A program made the position numbers and the translations under genes. DNA of 62,347 nucleotides from an uncultured Oleiphilus sp. (GTDB taxonomy: Bacteria; Pseudomonadota; Gammaproteobacteria; Pseudomonadales; Oleiphilaceae): the NCBI GenBank assembly GCA_913020245.1, contig CAJWAD010000008.1:1-62347 (forward strand), written 5' to 3'. This document shows, piece by piece, positions 25,854 to 33,973 of the stretch (its first letter is position 1; the number at the start of each line of letters is the position of its first letter). A model generated the notes under the pieces. The model was not told the DNA's origin, searched no databases, and worked only from the letters and a program-made list of their open reading frames with translations.

Positions 25854-25859
25854 TTCAGA
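25781..25859 (+). other. attC recombination site 3, imperfect
   Basis: R'' ATCTAAC (25781-25787). The right end reads GTTCAGAT, which equals GTTAGAT with one inserted C. L-box pairing is weaker than in the other two sites, but the left half AAGTGCAGCC is shared with site 1, and the loop again contains TTCGCTTCGC. It is probably a decayed site at the array end. Confidence 0.65.
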
Positions 25860-26140
25860 TAGTCCGCTTTCTTATAAATTCTGACTAAACCGTACATACA
25901 AAGCCCAATTAACGAACGTCCGCTATTGTCTATAAGCGAGCGTAACGCTCGATGTCCGCTTCTCTCCACAAGCCGCCCCAACCTTAGTTTAAAGGTAAGC
26001 TTAACTGGTAATATCGAAAAGCTGGGGCAACATCGCTTTGTGCACAACGTCGATACAAACGACGTACACATTCGCGCTTGTTGTTTTAAATCGCAAAAAA
26101 GGCAGTAGAAAAGTTCACTCTATTTTGCTACCGTTTTAGT
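25860..26140. other. Non-coding segment with small repeats after the array
   Basis: Holds three copies of GTCCGCT (25862, 25918, 25954) and a perfect palindrome CGAGCGT-A-ACGCTCG (25937-25951). No further attC or gene was found. It separates the cassettes from the metal-handling genes. Confidence 0.5.
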
Positions 26141-26482
26141 ATGCGTCGATTTATTGTTTATATTTTACTCACTTTTTTGGTGCTGGGTAATACCGCCAGC
26201 GCTATCGCGAGTTGCTGCCTAAACAATGAGAACTTAACTGTCGCAGCTGACGTGTCTGATGAAGCTTGCCATGACATGGTCAGTGAAGCTGACGTCAAGG
26301 AAACACGTGATCATGTTCCGCAAGTCACACAAGATTGCCAATGTGATTCCTGCTCCCATGCTGGCTTCTTCGCCAAGCTTGAATCGCTCAGCATTAATGC
26401 TTCTCCGCCTACCCTCCACCTCATCATGCCTGTCGCAACAGCTTTAGACAGCATAGAGCATCCACCCAAACACATCTCCTAA
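26141..26482 (+). CDS. Secreted cysteine/histidine-rich small protein
   Basis: 113 residues with an N-terminal signal peptide (LLTFLVLGNTASA). The mature part carries ASCCLN, EACHDMV and CQCDSCSH, a pattern suited to metal binding. No family recognised with confidence; it resembles small exported proteins found beside copper or mercury genes. It is the first gene of a four-gene rightward unit ending with a MerT-like protein. The exact start is uncertain because the ribosome-binding site is weak. Confidence 0.65.
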   Translation: MRRFIVYILLTFLVLGNTASAIASCCLNNENLTVAADVSDEACHDMVSEADVKETRDHVPQVTQDCQCDSCSHAGFFAKLESLSINASPPTLHLIMPVATALDSIEHPPKHIS

Positions 26483-26547
26483 TTCAACGCTTTTGACGCG
26501 GGATAATCCTGCGCCTTCGCACGTTTGTATGTCCTTGGAGATAAAAT

Positions 26548-27189
26548 TTGAAAGTATTGCTGTTAGCGGTTTGCATCAGCTTGGCGTGGCCACAATTAAT
26601 GCACGCACGACCCGTCTCGTATCCGGGCGGTGTAACGTTGATGCAAAAAAACGAGCTGGATAAAAGTAGCCTTCATGCCCATTACTCACCAACCCATCGC
26701 TACTCTATTGGATACCTAGGTGAGTACTGGCGCGATGAAGACTGGCGCTTTCATGGCGCCCAATTCAACTACTTAGCTAAACGATGGAATCAACCTGCTG
26801 CGCAAGCAAACGTTTACATTAAGTCAGGTATTGGATTCGCTGAAAGCGAACGAGAGGCCCTAAAAAGTGAACGCGAGACAGCGGGGTTTTTGGGGCTAGC
26901 CATGGATTGGGAAGATCGCCGTTACTTTACATCCTATGAGAATCGCTACACGCACGCGGGTAAAATCGCAGGAAGTTTTTCTCAAAAAGCTCGTCTGGGT
27001 TTTGCCCCATACATTGGTGACTACGGTGATTTACATACCTGGTTGATGCTTCAACTTGATCACCGCCCAGAAAACGCCGATGACATCTCCATTACGCCAC
27101 TCGTGCGGCTATTTAAAAGTGATTACATGGCAGAACTTGGCATGAGTACTGACCAAGACGTCCTGTTTAATTTAACTATACGTTTTTAG
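26548..27189 (+). CDS. Putative outer-membrane beta-barrel protein of the metal module
   Basis: 213 residues starting at TTG 26548, supported by TTGGAG at 26535-26540. A signal peptide ends near MHA. The mature part alternates polar and aromatic residues in short strands (YSIGYLGEYW, FHGAQFNYLAK, ANVYIKSGIGFA, RLGFAPYIGD) and ends in the strand LFNLTIRF with terminal Phe, the usual outer-membrane insertion signal. Family unrecognised. It sits between a secreted Cys-rich protein and a periplasmic HMA protein. Confidence 0.7.
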   Translation: MKVLLLAVCISLAWPQLMHARPVSYPGGVTLMQKNELDKSSLHAHYSPTHRYSIGYLGEYWRDEDWRFHGAQFNYLAKRWNQPAAQANVYIKSGIGFAESEREALKSERETAGFLGLAMDWEDRRYFTSYENRYTHAGKIAGSFSQKARLGFAPYIGDYGDLHTWLMLQLDHRPENADDISITPLVRLFKSDYMAELGMSTDQDVLFNLTIRF

Positions 27190-27200
27190 GATTCTCAATC

Positions 27201-27548
27201 ATGAATAAATTATTTATTTCTCTCATTATCATGCTCACATTTGGTTTTTCGGCAAGTAATACCTTTGCTGAAGTTGAAGTTTCTCCCCTATCGAGCGTAA
27301 CTAATGCTCCATCCTGTGAGAACCAAATCCAGGTGGCAGTAGACGGTTTAGTATGTGACTTCTGCGCCCGTGCTTTAGAAAAAGTGTTCGGTAAACGAGA
27401 CGATGTGAACGCGATACAGGTCGATCTTAATCAAGGAAAGGTCTTGATCGACACCTTGCCCGAATCAAACCTAGACGATACGACTATTACTCGTTTGATC
27501 ACAGATTCAGGATACAATTTAGTCGCAATTGATAAAGGCTGTTCATAA
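27201..27548 (+). CDS. Periplasmic heavy-metal-associated (HMA, MerP-like) protein
   Basis: 115 residues. A signal peptide is cleaved after NTFA. The HMA fold has VAVDGLVCDFCARALEKVF, with the metal-binding CxxC pair Cys52/Cys55, then VDLNQGKVLI and LITDSGYNLVAI. MerP and CopZ-like proteins bind Hg(II) or Cu(I) with this motif; the Cys-Asp-Phe-Cys spacer leaves the metal open. It starts 11 bases after the barrel gene, and its TAA shares one base with the ATG of the MerT-like gene. Confidence 0.88.
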   Translation: MNKLFISLIIMLTFGFSASNTFAEVEVSPLSSVTNAPSCENQIQVAVDGLVCDFCARALEKVFGKRDDVNAIQVDLNQGKVLIDTLPESNLDDTTITRLITDSGYNLVAIDKGCS

Positions 27549-27973
27549 TGAACAGCCACTCAAAGCTGGGTCATAAAGAAAGCATTGAGACCGAAAAATA
27601 CGGCCTCAAACATGCCCTCGTGCCCACGCTTAGTTTGTTTACCTCGTGCGGCACGTTATTCTGCTGCGCGTTGCCGGCTCTATTGGTGACGATTGGCGCC
27701 GGGGCGTCATTAGCGGGCTTAGTCTCGACAGTTCCCTGGCTGGTAACGTTCTCTAAATACAAAGTTTGGACTTTCGCACTTTCGGGCGCCATGATCCTCA
27801 TCGCAGGTCTGATGCGTTGGCAAGCGCGGAACATGCCCTGCCCCGCGGACGCAGCACAAGCAAAAGCTTGTCAACGGCTACGCGCCATTAGTTTCTATAC
27901 CTATTGGCTGTCGGCCGTTGTTTGGATAATCGGTTTTTTCTTTGCGTTTATAGCCGTGCATGTCTTTTACTAG
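27548..27973 (+). CDS. MerT-like integral membrane metal transporter
   Basis: 141 residues with about four helices. TSCGTLFCCALPALLVTIGAG in helix one carries Cys34 and the adjacent Cys39-Cys40, like the vicinal cysteines of MerT. A later loop has two more cysteines (MPCPAD, AKACQ). By analogy it receives metal from the periplasmic HMA protein and moves it inward. No merA or merR is in the window, so mercury is not the obvious metal. A terminator hairpin follows after nine bases. Confidence 0.75.
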   Translation: MNSHSKLGHKESIETEKYGLKHALVPTLSLFTSCGTLFCCALPALLVTIGAGASLAGLVSTVPWLVTFSKYKVWTFALSGAMILIAGLMRWQARNMPCPADAAQAKACQRLRAISFYTYWLSAVVWIIGFFFAFIAVHVFY

Positions 27974-27981
27974 TGAAAAAC

Positions 27982-28018
27982 CATCAAGCACCTGTCTCAC
28001 AGGGGTGGGTGCTTGATG
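27982..28018 (+). terminator. Hairpin after the metal module
   Basis: CATCAAGCACC (27982-27992) pairs with GGTGCTTGATG (28008-28018), an 11-bp perfect stem. There is no long T-run, so efficiency is uncertain. Confidence 0.55.
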
Positions 28019-28109
28019 AACCGCTTGGTCATTACCATAGATAAGAAAGGCGCATAGAATCGATTAGGGGCGATGCGCTTAAAGACAGTACTTAAATTTA
28101 AACAAACGC

Positions 28110-28130
28110 AGAGGCAAATTAGCCTCTTTT
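28110..28130 (+). terminator. Second terminator-like hairpin
   Basis: AGAGGC, six-base loop, GCCTCT, then TTT. It is oriented for rightward transcripts leaving the metal module and lies just before the stop of the convergent CNNM gene. Confidence 0.5.
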
Positions 28131-28146
28131 GGCCTTCGTCGTCTAC

Positions 28147-29187
28147 CTATTCGCTTTCTTTAACTTTTCTCAAGCGATCACGAAATTGGCTTTTTGCGAA
28201 CTCTTGCATATCCGTTACTTCATCACTCTCATCGACAATTTCGCGACCTAGTAAGGTTTCAATAGCGTCTTCCAGGGTTACGACACCTGCAAGCTGTCCA
28301 AATTCGTCTTCTGCTAAGGCCAAATGCACCTTACTTTTAATGAATAAATCCAACATTTTATGGACCGGTAATTTCTCCGATACACGCGTTACGCTTTGCG
28401 CCAGCTCGCCGACGGGCTTGTCGCCAAGGCCATTACGTTCTGCCTCAAACAGCTCGGTGCGCAAGATACAGCCCGTCACATCGTCTATCGTTTCGCCGTA
28501 AGTTGGTATCCGAGAAAACTGGCTTGTTTTTGGATCATTCAAGGCTTCGGTCACCGTTAATGAATCTTGCAACATGTGCACAACCATGCGCGGGGTCAAG
28601 ATTTTTTCGACTCGAATTTCTCTCAAATTAAGCAAATTCGATAAGTACTCATTCTCCTGTGTAAATAAGCTGCCATCTCGGTGACTGATAGACGCAAGCG
28701 CGATAATTTCATCCCGAGTAATTTCAGAATTTTTATTCTTGCTGAACAAATGGGTAATACGCGTTGACAGCCATACCAAAGGGTAAAGAAGTTTAACCAA
28801 CCAAGAAATCGTGAAGGCGGAGGGTATTGATAACGGGCGCCAGAAGGTCGCCCCAAGCGTTTTAGGAATAATCTCCGAGAGGTACAGAATCGCCAAGGTT
28901 AATAATACCGCGATAAGGGTTTCCCACTCAGCACCGAATACCTGCATTGCTTGAGAACCCACCCCTGCCGCGCCCATCGTATGAGCAAAGGTGTTTAATA
29001 TCAGGATGCTCGAAAGTGATTCATCAATATGCTTTTTTACATGAACTAGCTGCCGACCTCCGCGTGAGTTTTTCTCACTGGCCTGTTCCAAATAACTCGG
29101 CGTGATGGATAAAAGCACCGCTTCAAGAATTGAACAAAGAAAAGAGACACCAATAGCGATAGCCAGATAAATAAACAGCAATGTCAT
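28147..29187 (-). CDS. CNNM/CorC-type transporter (DUF21 plus CBS pair)
   Basis: 346 residues. The N-terminal DUF21/CNNM membrane domain has SILEAVLLSITPSYLEQ and YLSEIIPKTLGATF. Tandem CBS domains from about residue 195 begin with VEKILTPRMVVHML and include EDEFGQLAGVVTLEDAIETLLGREIVDE. Such proteins take part in magnesium or cobalt efflux or Mg homeostasis. The C-terminal CorC_HlyC domain of longer relatives is absent. It is a single gene with its promoter to the right. Confidence 0.9.
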   Translation of the reverse strand: MTLLFIYLAIAIGVSFLCSILEAVLLSITPSYLEQASEKNSRGGRQLVHVKKHIDESLSSILILNTFAHTMGAAGVGSQAMQVFGAEWETLIAVLLTLAILYLSEIIPKTLGATFWRPLSIPSAFTISWLVKLLYPLVWLSTRITHLFSKNKNSEITRDEIIALASISHRDGSLFTQENEYLSNLLNLREIRVEKILTPRMVVHMLQDSLTVTEALNDPKTSQFSRIPTYGETIDDVTGCILRTELFEAERNGLGDKPVGELAQSVTRVSEKLPVHKMLDLFIKSKVHLALAEDEFGQLAGVVTLEDAIETLLGREIVDESDEVTDMQEFAKSQFRDRLRKVKESE

Positions 29188-29370
29188 AGCAGTGTAAATC
29201 CCTCAGTTTTAGCTATTTAGTGTAGGTTCATTATAGAGCCCAACGTTCGCGTTTGTCATGGTGGGTGTTGCAAGTCTTTTGCCGATGACGAGGTGCGCCT
29301 TATTAGGCTAAAAATTGAACTCAATAGGCCAAACACATGTGTCACGCATTGTATTTTGCCAAGCAAAGAG

Positions 29371-30753
29371 CTACACCTTCCTCACCTTAAACTTGCGGCC
29401 CTTAATTTTGCCATTGAGCAACCGGCCAAGTGCTTTGTCTGCTTGCTTGCGCTCAATCGCAACATACGTAACGTAATCTAGTACATTAATTTTACCCACC
29501 GTTTTACCCTCAATGCCCGCCTCACCCGTTAACGCGCCCAATACATCGCCGGGGCGCACTTTGTGTTTGCGACCGCCTGCAATGCATAGCGATACAAACC
29601 GTGGCGCCGGCAATAATGGTTCGGTTTGCGTGAGCGATTTAACCGGCGTCGCCTCAAAATCACGTTTTTGATACAGGCCAATATCTGCAAGCTTATAGCC
29701 CTCAGACTGGGTCATTAAACTAATGGCTAAGCCTTCTTTACCCGCCCGCCCTGTGCGGCCAACCCGGTGCACATACACCTCAGGATCACGCGGCAATTCA
29801 TAATTAACAACGGCAGGTAGCTCGTCGATATCTAAGCCACGCGCCGCAACGTCTGTCGCCACTAAGTAGGCGATACTTTGCTGCTTAAATTGCGTAAGAA
29901 CCTGATCACGCTCACGCTGCTCCAGATCACCATGAATAGCCTCAGCACTTACACCATTCGTATCAAGATAGGCACACACATCGCGCACGGTTTGCTTGGT
30001 ATTGCAAAAAATCACCGCTGAGTTAGGCACAAAATGCAGAAGGGCTTGCAACATTGCATCCAAACGTTCGTTTTTTTCGCAGGTGAGAAAGCGTTGATCG
30101 ATATGTTGCTGGCTATGCACTGACTCAACACTCACATCAACAGGCTCACGCTGAAATTGCCTGCTTAATGACTGGATATCTTTCGGGTAGGTCGCTGAAA
30201 AAAGTAAGGTTTGGCGCGTTGAAGGGCTCTGCTCTGCGATAAAACTAATATCATCAACGAAGCCCATCTCAAGCATTCGGTCTGCCTCGTCTAATACCAA
30301 TGTTTGAATTTGACTGATATCAAGCGTTTGTTTGCGAAGATGGTCTTTCAATCTACCCGGTGTACCTACCACCACATGCGCCCCATGTTCTAACGAGCCA
30401 ATTTGTGGCCCGATTGATTGGCCCCCACATAACGAGACCACTTTGATATTTTGCTGAAATCTGGCTAATTTTCTGAGTTCTGTGCATACCTGCGCCGCGA
30501 GCTCTCGCGTCGGGCACATCACTAAGGCCTGCACGCCGAAAAAACGTGGGTTTAGCTTATTTAATAATGGAATCCCAAATGCAGCGGTTTTGCCGCTGCC
30601 AGTTTTCGCTTGTGCAATTAAATCTCGACCTTCAAGCGCTAGCGGCAGCGATTTTTCCTGAATCGGTGTCATCGTCGCATAACCAAGTGACGCAAGATTT
30701 TCGAGCTGTGACGGTGGCAAGTTAATAGAGGAAAACAGGGGCTTATCGCTCAT
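29371..30753 (-). CDS. dbpA: ATP-dependent RNA helicase DbpA
   Basis: A DEAD-box helicase for 50S ribosome assembly, acting at helix 92 of 23S rRNA. 460 residues, matching E. coli DbpA. Motifs are AKTGSGKT, PTRELAAQV, VLDEADRMLEMGF, LFSATYPKDI, VATDVAARGLDID and HRVGRTGRAG. The C-terminal DbpA RNA-binding domain covers roughly residues 385-460 (SLCIAGGRKHKVRPGDVLGA to the basic tail KIKGRKFKVRKV). That domain distinguishes it from RhlE/SrmB. It is monocistronic. Confidence 0.96.
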   Translation of the reverse strand: MSDKPLFSSINLPPSQLENLASLGYATMTPIQEKSLPLALEGRDLIAQAKTGSGKTAAFGIPLLNKLNPRFFGVQALVMCPTRELAAQVCTELRKLARFQQNIKVVSLCGGQSIGPQIGSLEHGAHVVVGTPGRLKDHLRKQTLDISQIQTLVLDEADRMLEMGFVDDISFIAEQSPSTRQTLLFSATYPKDIQSLSRQFQREPVDVSVESVHSQQHIDQRFLTCEKNERLDAMLQALLHFVPNSAVIFCNTKQTVRDVCAYLDTNGVSAEAIHGDLEQRERDQVLTQFKQQSIAYLVATDVAARGLDIDELPAVVNYELPRDPEVYVHRVGRTGRAGKEGLAISLMTQSEGYKLADIGLYQKRDFEATPVKSLTQTEPLLPAPRFVSLCIAGGRKHKVRPGDVLGALTGEAGIEGKTVGKINVLDYVTYVAIERKQADKALGRLLNGKIKGRKFKVRKV

Positions 30754-30942
30754 AGGTCTCTCAGTTGGGGGTTAGATCGAATTGCGGGTGGGTATAGTCT
30801 CATATTATGACCAGGCGATTCATCTGCTAATTTGGCAAGCGTAAATCTGGGGTGTGCGCACTAAACGTTTCGATTGATTTATCGGCGGGCGGGCTTACTC
30901 TGGTAAACTACATCTAATTCGATCATCGTATTGCCATACTTT

Positions 30943-31614
30943 ATGACATTAACGCCAATTTTGTATTCGTTTCGCCGCTGTCCATACGCTATGCGCGCAC
31001 GGCTTGCCCTTGCCGTTAGCCAGCAATGCGTAGAACTGCGTGAGGTTGTTTTAAAAGATAAACCAGAGGCGATGCTTGAAGCCTCAGCGAAAGGAACCGT
31101 ACCGGTTTTACTGGTAAAAACGGAACACGGTAAAGTAAAGGTGATAGACGAGAGCTTGGATATTATGCTGTGGGCACTTGAGCAGAGTGACCCCGCGCAT
31201 TGGCTACCCGCGCTCACCGAGGAAAGGCAAACACACCTAGCTCTTGTTACCCATAACGATACGATTTTCAAACAAAACTTAGACCGCTACAAATATGCGG
31301 ACCGTTTTCCAACGCACTCGGCCGAGCACTACCGAAGCCAGGGCGAGAAATTCCTGCAGACACTTGAAGATAAGCTAACGCAACACAACTTCTTATTCGG
31401 CTCTAAGCCCATGCTTAGCGACTTTGCGATTTTTCCCTTTATCCGGCAGTTTGCTTTTGTGGATAAAGCTTGGTTTGATCAAAGCCCTTATCCAGAACTG
31501 CAAACCTGGCTAAGGTATTTTTTAGATTCAGCTCTGTTCAAGCAAATCATGCCAAAGTTTAAGCAATGGGTTCCGAGCGAAGCGCCTATTTTTTTTAATC
31601 CATATGAGCACTAA
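30943..31614 (+). CDS. Glutathione S-transferase family protein
   Basis: 223 residues from ATG 30943. An in-frame TTG at 30931 is possible but adds only four residues. The thioredoxin-like N-terminal domain has YSFRRCPYAMRARLAL with Cys13 in the CPxxxR position, and the cis-proline segment KGTVPVLLV. A helical GST_C-like domain follows (KPMLSDFAIFPFIRQFAF). Substrate not predictable; a cysteine active site suggests thiol transfer. It is followed 81 bases later by an Old Yellow Enzyme gene. Confidence 0.87.
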   Translation: MTLTPILYSFRRCPYAMRARLALAVSQQCVELREVVLKDKPEAMLEASAKGTVPVLLVKTEHGKVKVIDESLDIMLWALEQSDPAHWLPALTEERQTHLALVTHNDTIFKQNLDRYKYADRFPTHSAEHYRSQGEKFLQTLEDKLTQHNFLFGSKPMLSDFAIFPFIRQFAFVDKAWFDQSPYPELQTWLRYFLDSALFKQIMPKFKQWVPSEAPIFFNPYEH

Positions 31615-31695
31615 TGCTTACCAAAAATGCCATTGATCGGCTTGCGGTGGGAGCGCGTATAATGTTCGTATAATTTACATTAAGGTACCCGCTCC

Positions 31696-32928
31696 ATGTC
31701 GTCAACTGTGTTTCAGCCTCTCACCTTACCGAATAAAAGTGTTCTGCCAAACCGTCTTGCCAAAGCCGCCATGGAAGAAAACATGGCGATAGAGGGCCAT
31801 TTACCGGGCGATGCCATGTTCAAGCTATACCGAGCATGGGCAACAGGTGGCACAGGGTTGCTAATTACTGGCAATGTCATGGTGGATCATCGCGCGATGA
31901 CGGGGCCTGGCGGCGTGGCATTAGAAGCTGAAACGTCACTTGAGCCTTTTAAAAAGTGGGCGGAAGCCGGCACGCAGAATGGCACGCAACTCTGGATGCA
32001 AATTAATCACCCGGGACGCCAAGTCTACGCCGCCATGGGCGGCCAAGTGCTATCTCCCTCAGACATCGCGCTCGATATGGGCAAGCACAGCAAACTCTTC
32101 GGCAAGCCAAAGCCAATGACAGAGGAAGAAATTCTAGAACTCATTGAGCGCTTCGCAATGACCGCTGCGCGGGCGATTGAAGCAGGTTTTCACGGCGTGC
32201 AAATTCATGCCGCGCATGGCTACTTAATTTCACAGTTTTTGTCACCGCTCACCAACTTGCGCGATGACGCCTGGGGAGGCAGTTTAGAGAACCGTGCTCG
32301 CCTCTTATATGAAGTAGTGAAAGCAGTCAAAGCACGGCTGCCGGAGAGTGCCGCGGTTTCGGTAAAACTCAACTCTGCTGATTTTCAACGCGGTGGCTTT
32401 GACGCTGACGATGCGAAGCAAGTGGTTAAGCAGCTCAGCGAGTTGAAGGTCGATCTAGTAGAGTTATCAGGCGGCAGTTACGAAAGCCCGGCCATGCAAG
32501 GTAACACGGCCGATGGCAGCACGCTGGCGCGTGAGGCCTACTTCTTAAAATTTGCCGAAGAGATCGCTCACAATACCGCCATGCCTATTATGACGACCGG
32601 CGGCATCACACGTCTGCCCATTGCCGAGCAAGTGCTTGAAGCGGGAGTCGATATAGTGGGTATGGGGCGAGCCCTCGCCTTCACACCCGATTTATCAAAC
32701 AAGTGGCAAGACACCGCCGACGCAAAAGCCAACTTACCCGAGATTGAATGGAAAGATAAAACCTTGGGGGCGTTAGCGGTGATGGCCGTTACTAAGCGTC
32801 AACTGCAACGCATGGGCCAAGGCAAAGCGCCCAAACCGAATGTATCGCCGTTCTTTGCACTCGTAGCAGACCAAATGCGTCTGAAAAAGCTCACAAAAGC
32901 CTACCGTAAGCGTTATAACTTTGCTTAA
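31696..32928 (+). CDS. NADH:flavin oxidoreductase, Old Yellow Enzyme family
   Basis: An FMN-dependent TIM barrel of 410 residues. Landmarks are LPNRLAKAAMEENMA, MQINHPGRQV, FHGVQIHAAHGYLISQFLSP and GGSLENRARLL, with GGITRLPIAEQVLEAG and VGMGRAL for FMN phosphate. Family enzymes reduce activated alkenes such as enoates. The HAAH pair matches the thermophilic-like/dienoyl-reductase subclass. No Fe-S cluster domain of 2,4-dienoyl-CoA reductase is present. Its stop codon overlaps the convergent hydrolase stop by three or four bases. Confidence 0.92.
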   Translation: MSSTVFQPLTLPNKSVLPNRLAKAAMEENMAIEGHLPGDAMFKLYRAWATGGTGLLITGNVMVDHRAMTGPGGVALEAETSLEPFKKWAEAGTQNGTQLWMQINHPGRQVYAAMGGQVLSPSDIALDMGKHSKLFGKPKPMTEEEILELIERFAMTAARAIEAGFHGVQIHAAHGYLISQFLSPLTNLRDDAWGGSLENRARLLYEVVKAVKARLPESAAVSVKLNSADFQRGGFDADDAKQVVKQLSELKVDLVELSGGSYESPAMQGNTADGSTLAREAYFLKFAEEIAHNTAMPIMTTGGITRLPIAEQVLEAGVDIVGMGRALAFTPDLSNKWQDTADAKANLPEIEWKDKTLGALAVMAVTKRQLQRMGQGKAPKPNVSPFFALVADQMRLKKLTKAYRKRYNFA

Positions 32929-33875
32929 TCCGTCGTTGCCAATGCCAAAAACTCGGTAAAGTCATTTACCGAGGCTTCTGGTACCTCCTCCATAGGAAGG
33001 TGACCAACCTGCTCGTAAACGCGTAAGGTTGATTGCCTAATGTCGCTATGGAATCGGTGTGCACTTGAAACGGGAAAGTACCTGTCCTCTTCCCCCCAAA
33101 GGATTAATGTCGGTACGCGAACTGCTTTGATAAGGTGCGAGTCTCGGTCTAAACGGGCTTTTACGCGCTTTGGAAAAGCGGCCAAATTACCCGGATAACG
33201 AGAGAGTTCAAAGTAACGATCAACAAGGGTATCGTTCACTTGCTGCGGATCGAAATACACATCTTTCAAACCCAGGTCATACATAAAACGAGGAGAAACA
33301 TGGGTCATCATGGTGTCAAATACCGGCCACTGTGCCAGCTGAATTGGCGGCGGCCAACTCTCCTGCTCATAACCTAATGCGTTCAGCAGGGTTAAAGTTT
33401 CTACCTGGTCTGGATGCTCAAGTGCATACTGCCAGGCAATGCGACCACCGAGTGAACTTCCCGCGATGTGCACCTTCTTAAGCGCAAGTTTCTGTAAAAA
33501 CGCATATAAAAATACCACATCATCATTTACTTGATAACGATTGAGAAAATCCGGTCCCGTTAAACCGAAGCCGGGTAAATCCATGCGAATAACACGATGC
33601 GTTTTACTTAACTGTTGTGCCCAGCTATCCCAAGTATGCAGAGATGAGGCGGTGCCGTGCAGCAACACAATTGCCTCACCCTCGCCCTCATCGCGGTAAT
33701 GAATACGATTGCCATCAAGTTCAATAAATTGCGAACTCGCATCGGCATATTTTTCTTCTAGGTCTTTCGCGTTGAAAGATTCCGCGCAGGCACTGATACC
33801 AACAATAACGCATGCGGTAAATACCAAGCGCTGTATCGATGCCCGCCCATATAATTTGAAAACTGCTCTTTTCAC
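32925..33875 (-). CDS. Alpha/beta hydrolase, probable lipoprotein
   Basis: 316 residues from GTG 33875. An upstream ATG at 33950 would put charged non-conserved residues before the signal. The signal has a basic n-region, the hydrophobic stretch LVFTACVIVG and lipobox ISAC. The hydrolase has HGTASSLHTW, the nucleophile elbow GSSLGG, the acid in WGEEDRYF and the histidine in VGHLPMEE. It is a serine hydrolase, unlike the aspartate enzyme at 20 kb. It is divergent from an AraC gene, its likely regulator. Confidence 0.82.
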   Translation of the reverse strand: MKRAVFKLYGRASIQRLVFTACVIVGISACAESFNAKDLEEKYADASSQFIELDGNRIHYRDEGEGEAIVLLHGTASSLHTWDSWAQQLSKTHRVIRMDLPGFGLTGPDFLNRYQVNDDVVFLYAFLQKLALKKVHIAGSSLGGRIAWQYALEHPDQVETLTLLNALGYEQESWPPPIQLAQWPVFDTMMTHVSPRFMYDLGLKDVYFDPQQVNDTLVDRYFELSRYPGNLAAFPKRVKARLDRDSHLIKAVRVPTLILWGEEDRYFPVSSAHRFHSDIRQSTLRVYEQVGHLPMEEVPEASVNDFTEFLALATTD

Positions 33876-33973
33876 GCTACCATTCCATTTGATGAAAAAG
33901 ATGCAGCTTAAATTGAGGGTGCGCCCTGATCTAGGTCGCCATGTAACCACCGAGTGTCCTCGAGTAACAGACC

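Noticed and set aside
24403-25859. Phage or insertion-sequence remnant as explanation for the AT-rich block
   Set aside because: No transposase, integrase, terminal repeats or phage genes. The attC end-complementarity explains the unit boundaries better.
26141-27973. Mercury-resistance operon
   Set aside because: Only MerP- and MerT-like members exist. There is no merA reductase or merR, and the motif details do not fix mercury as the metal.
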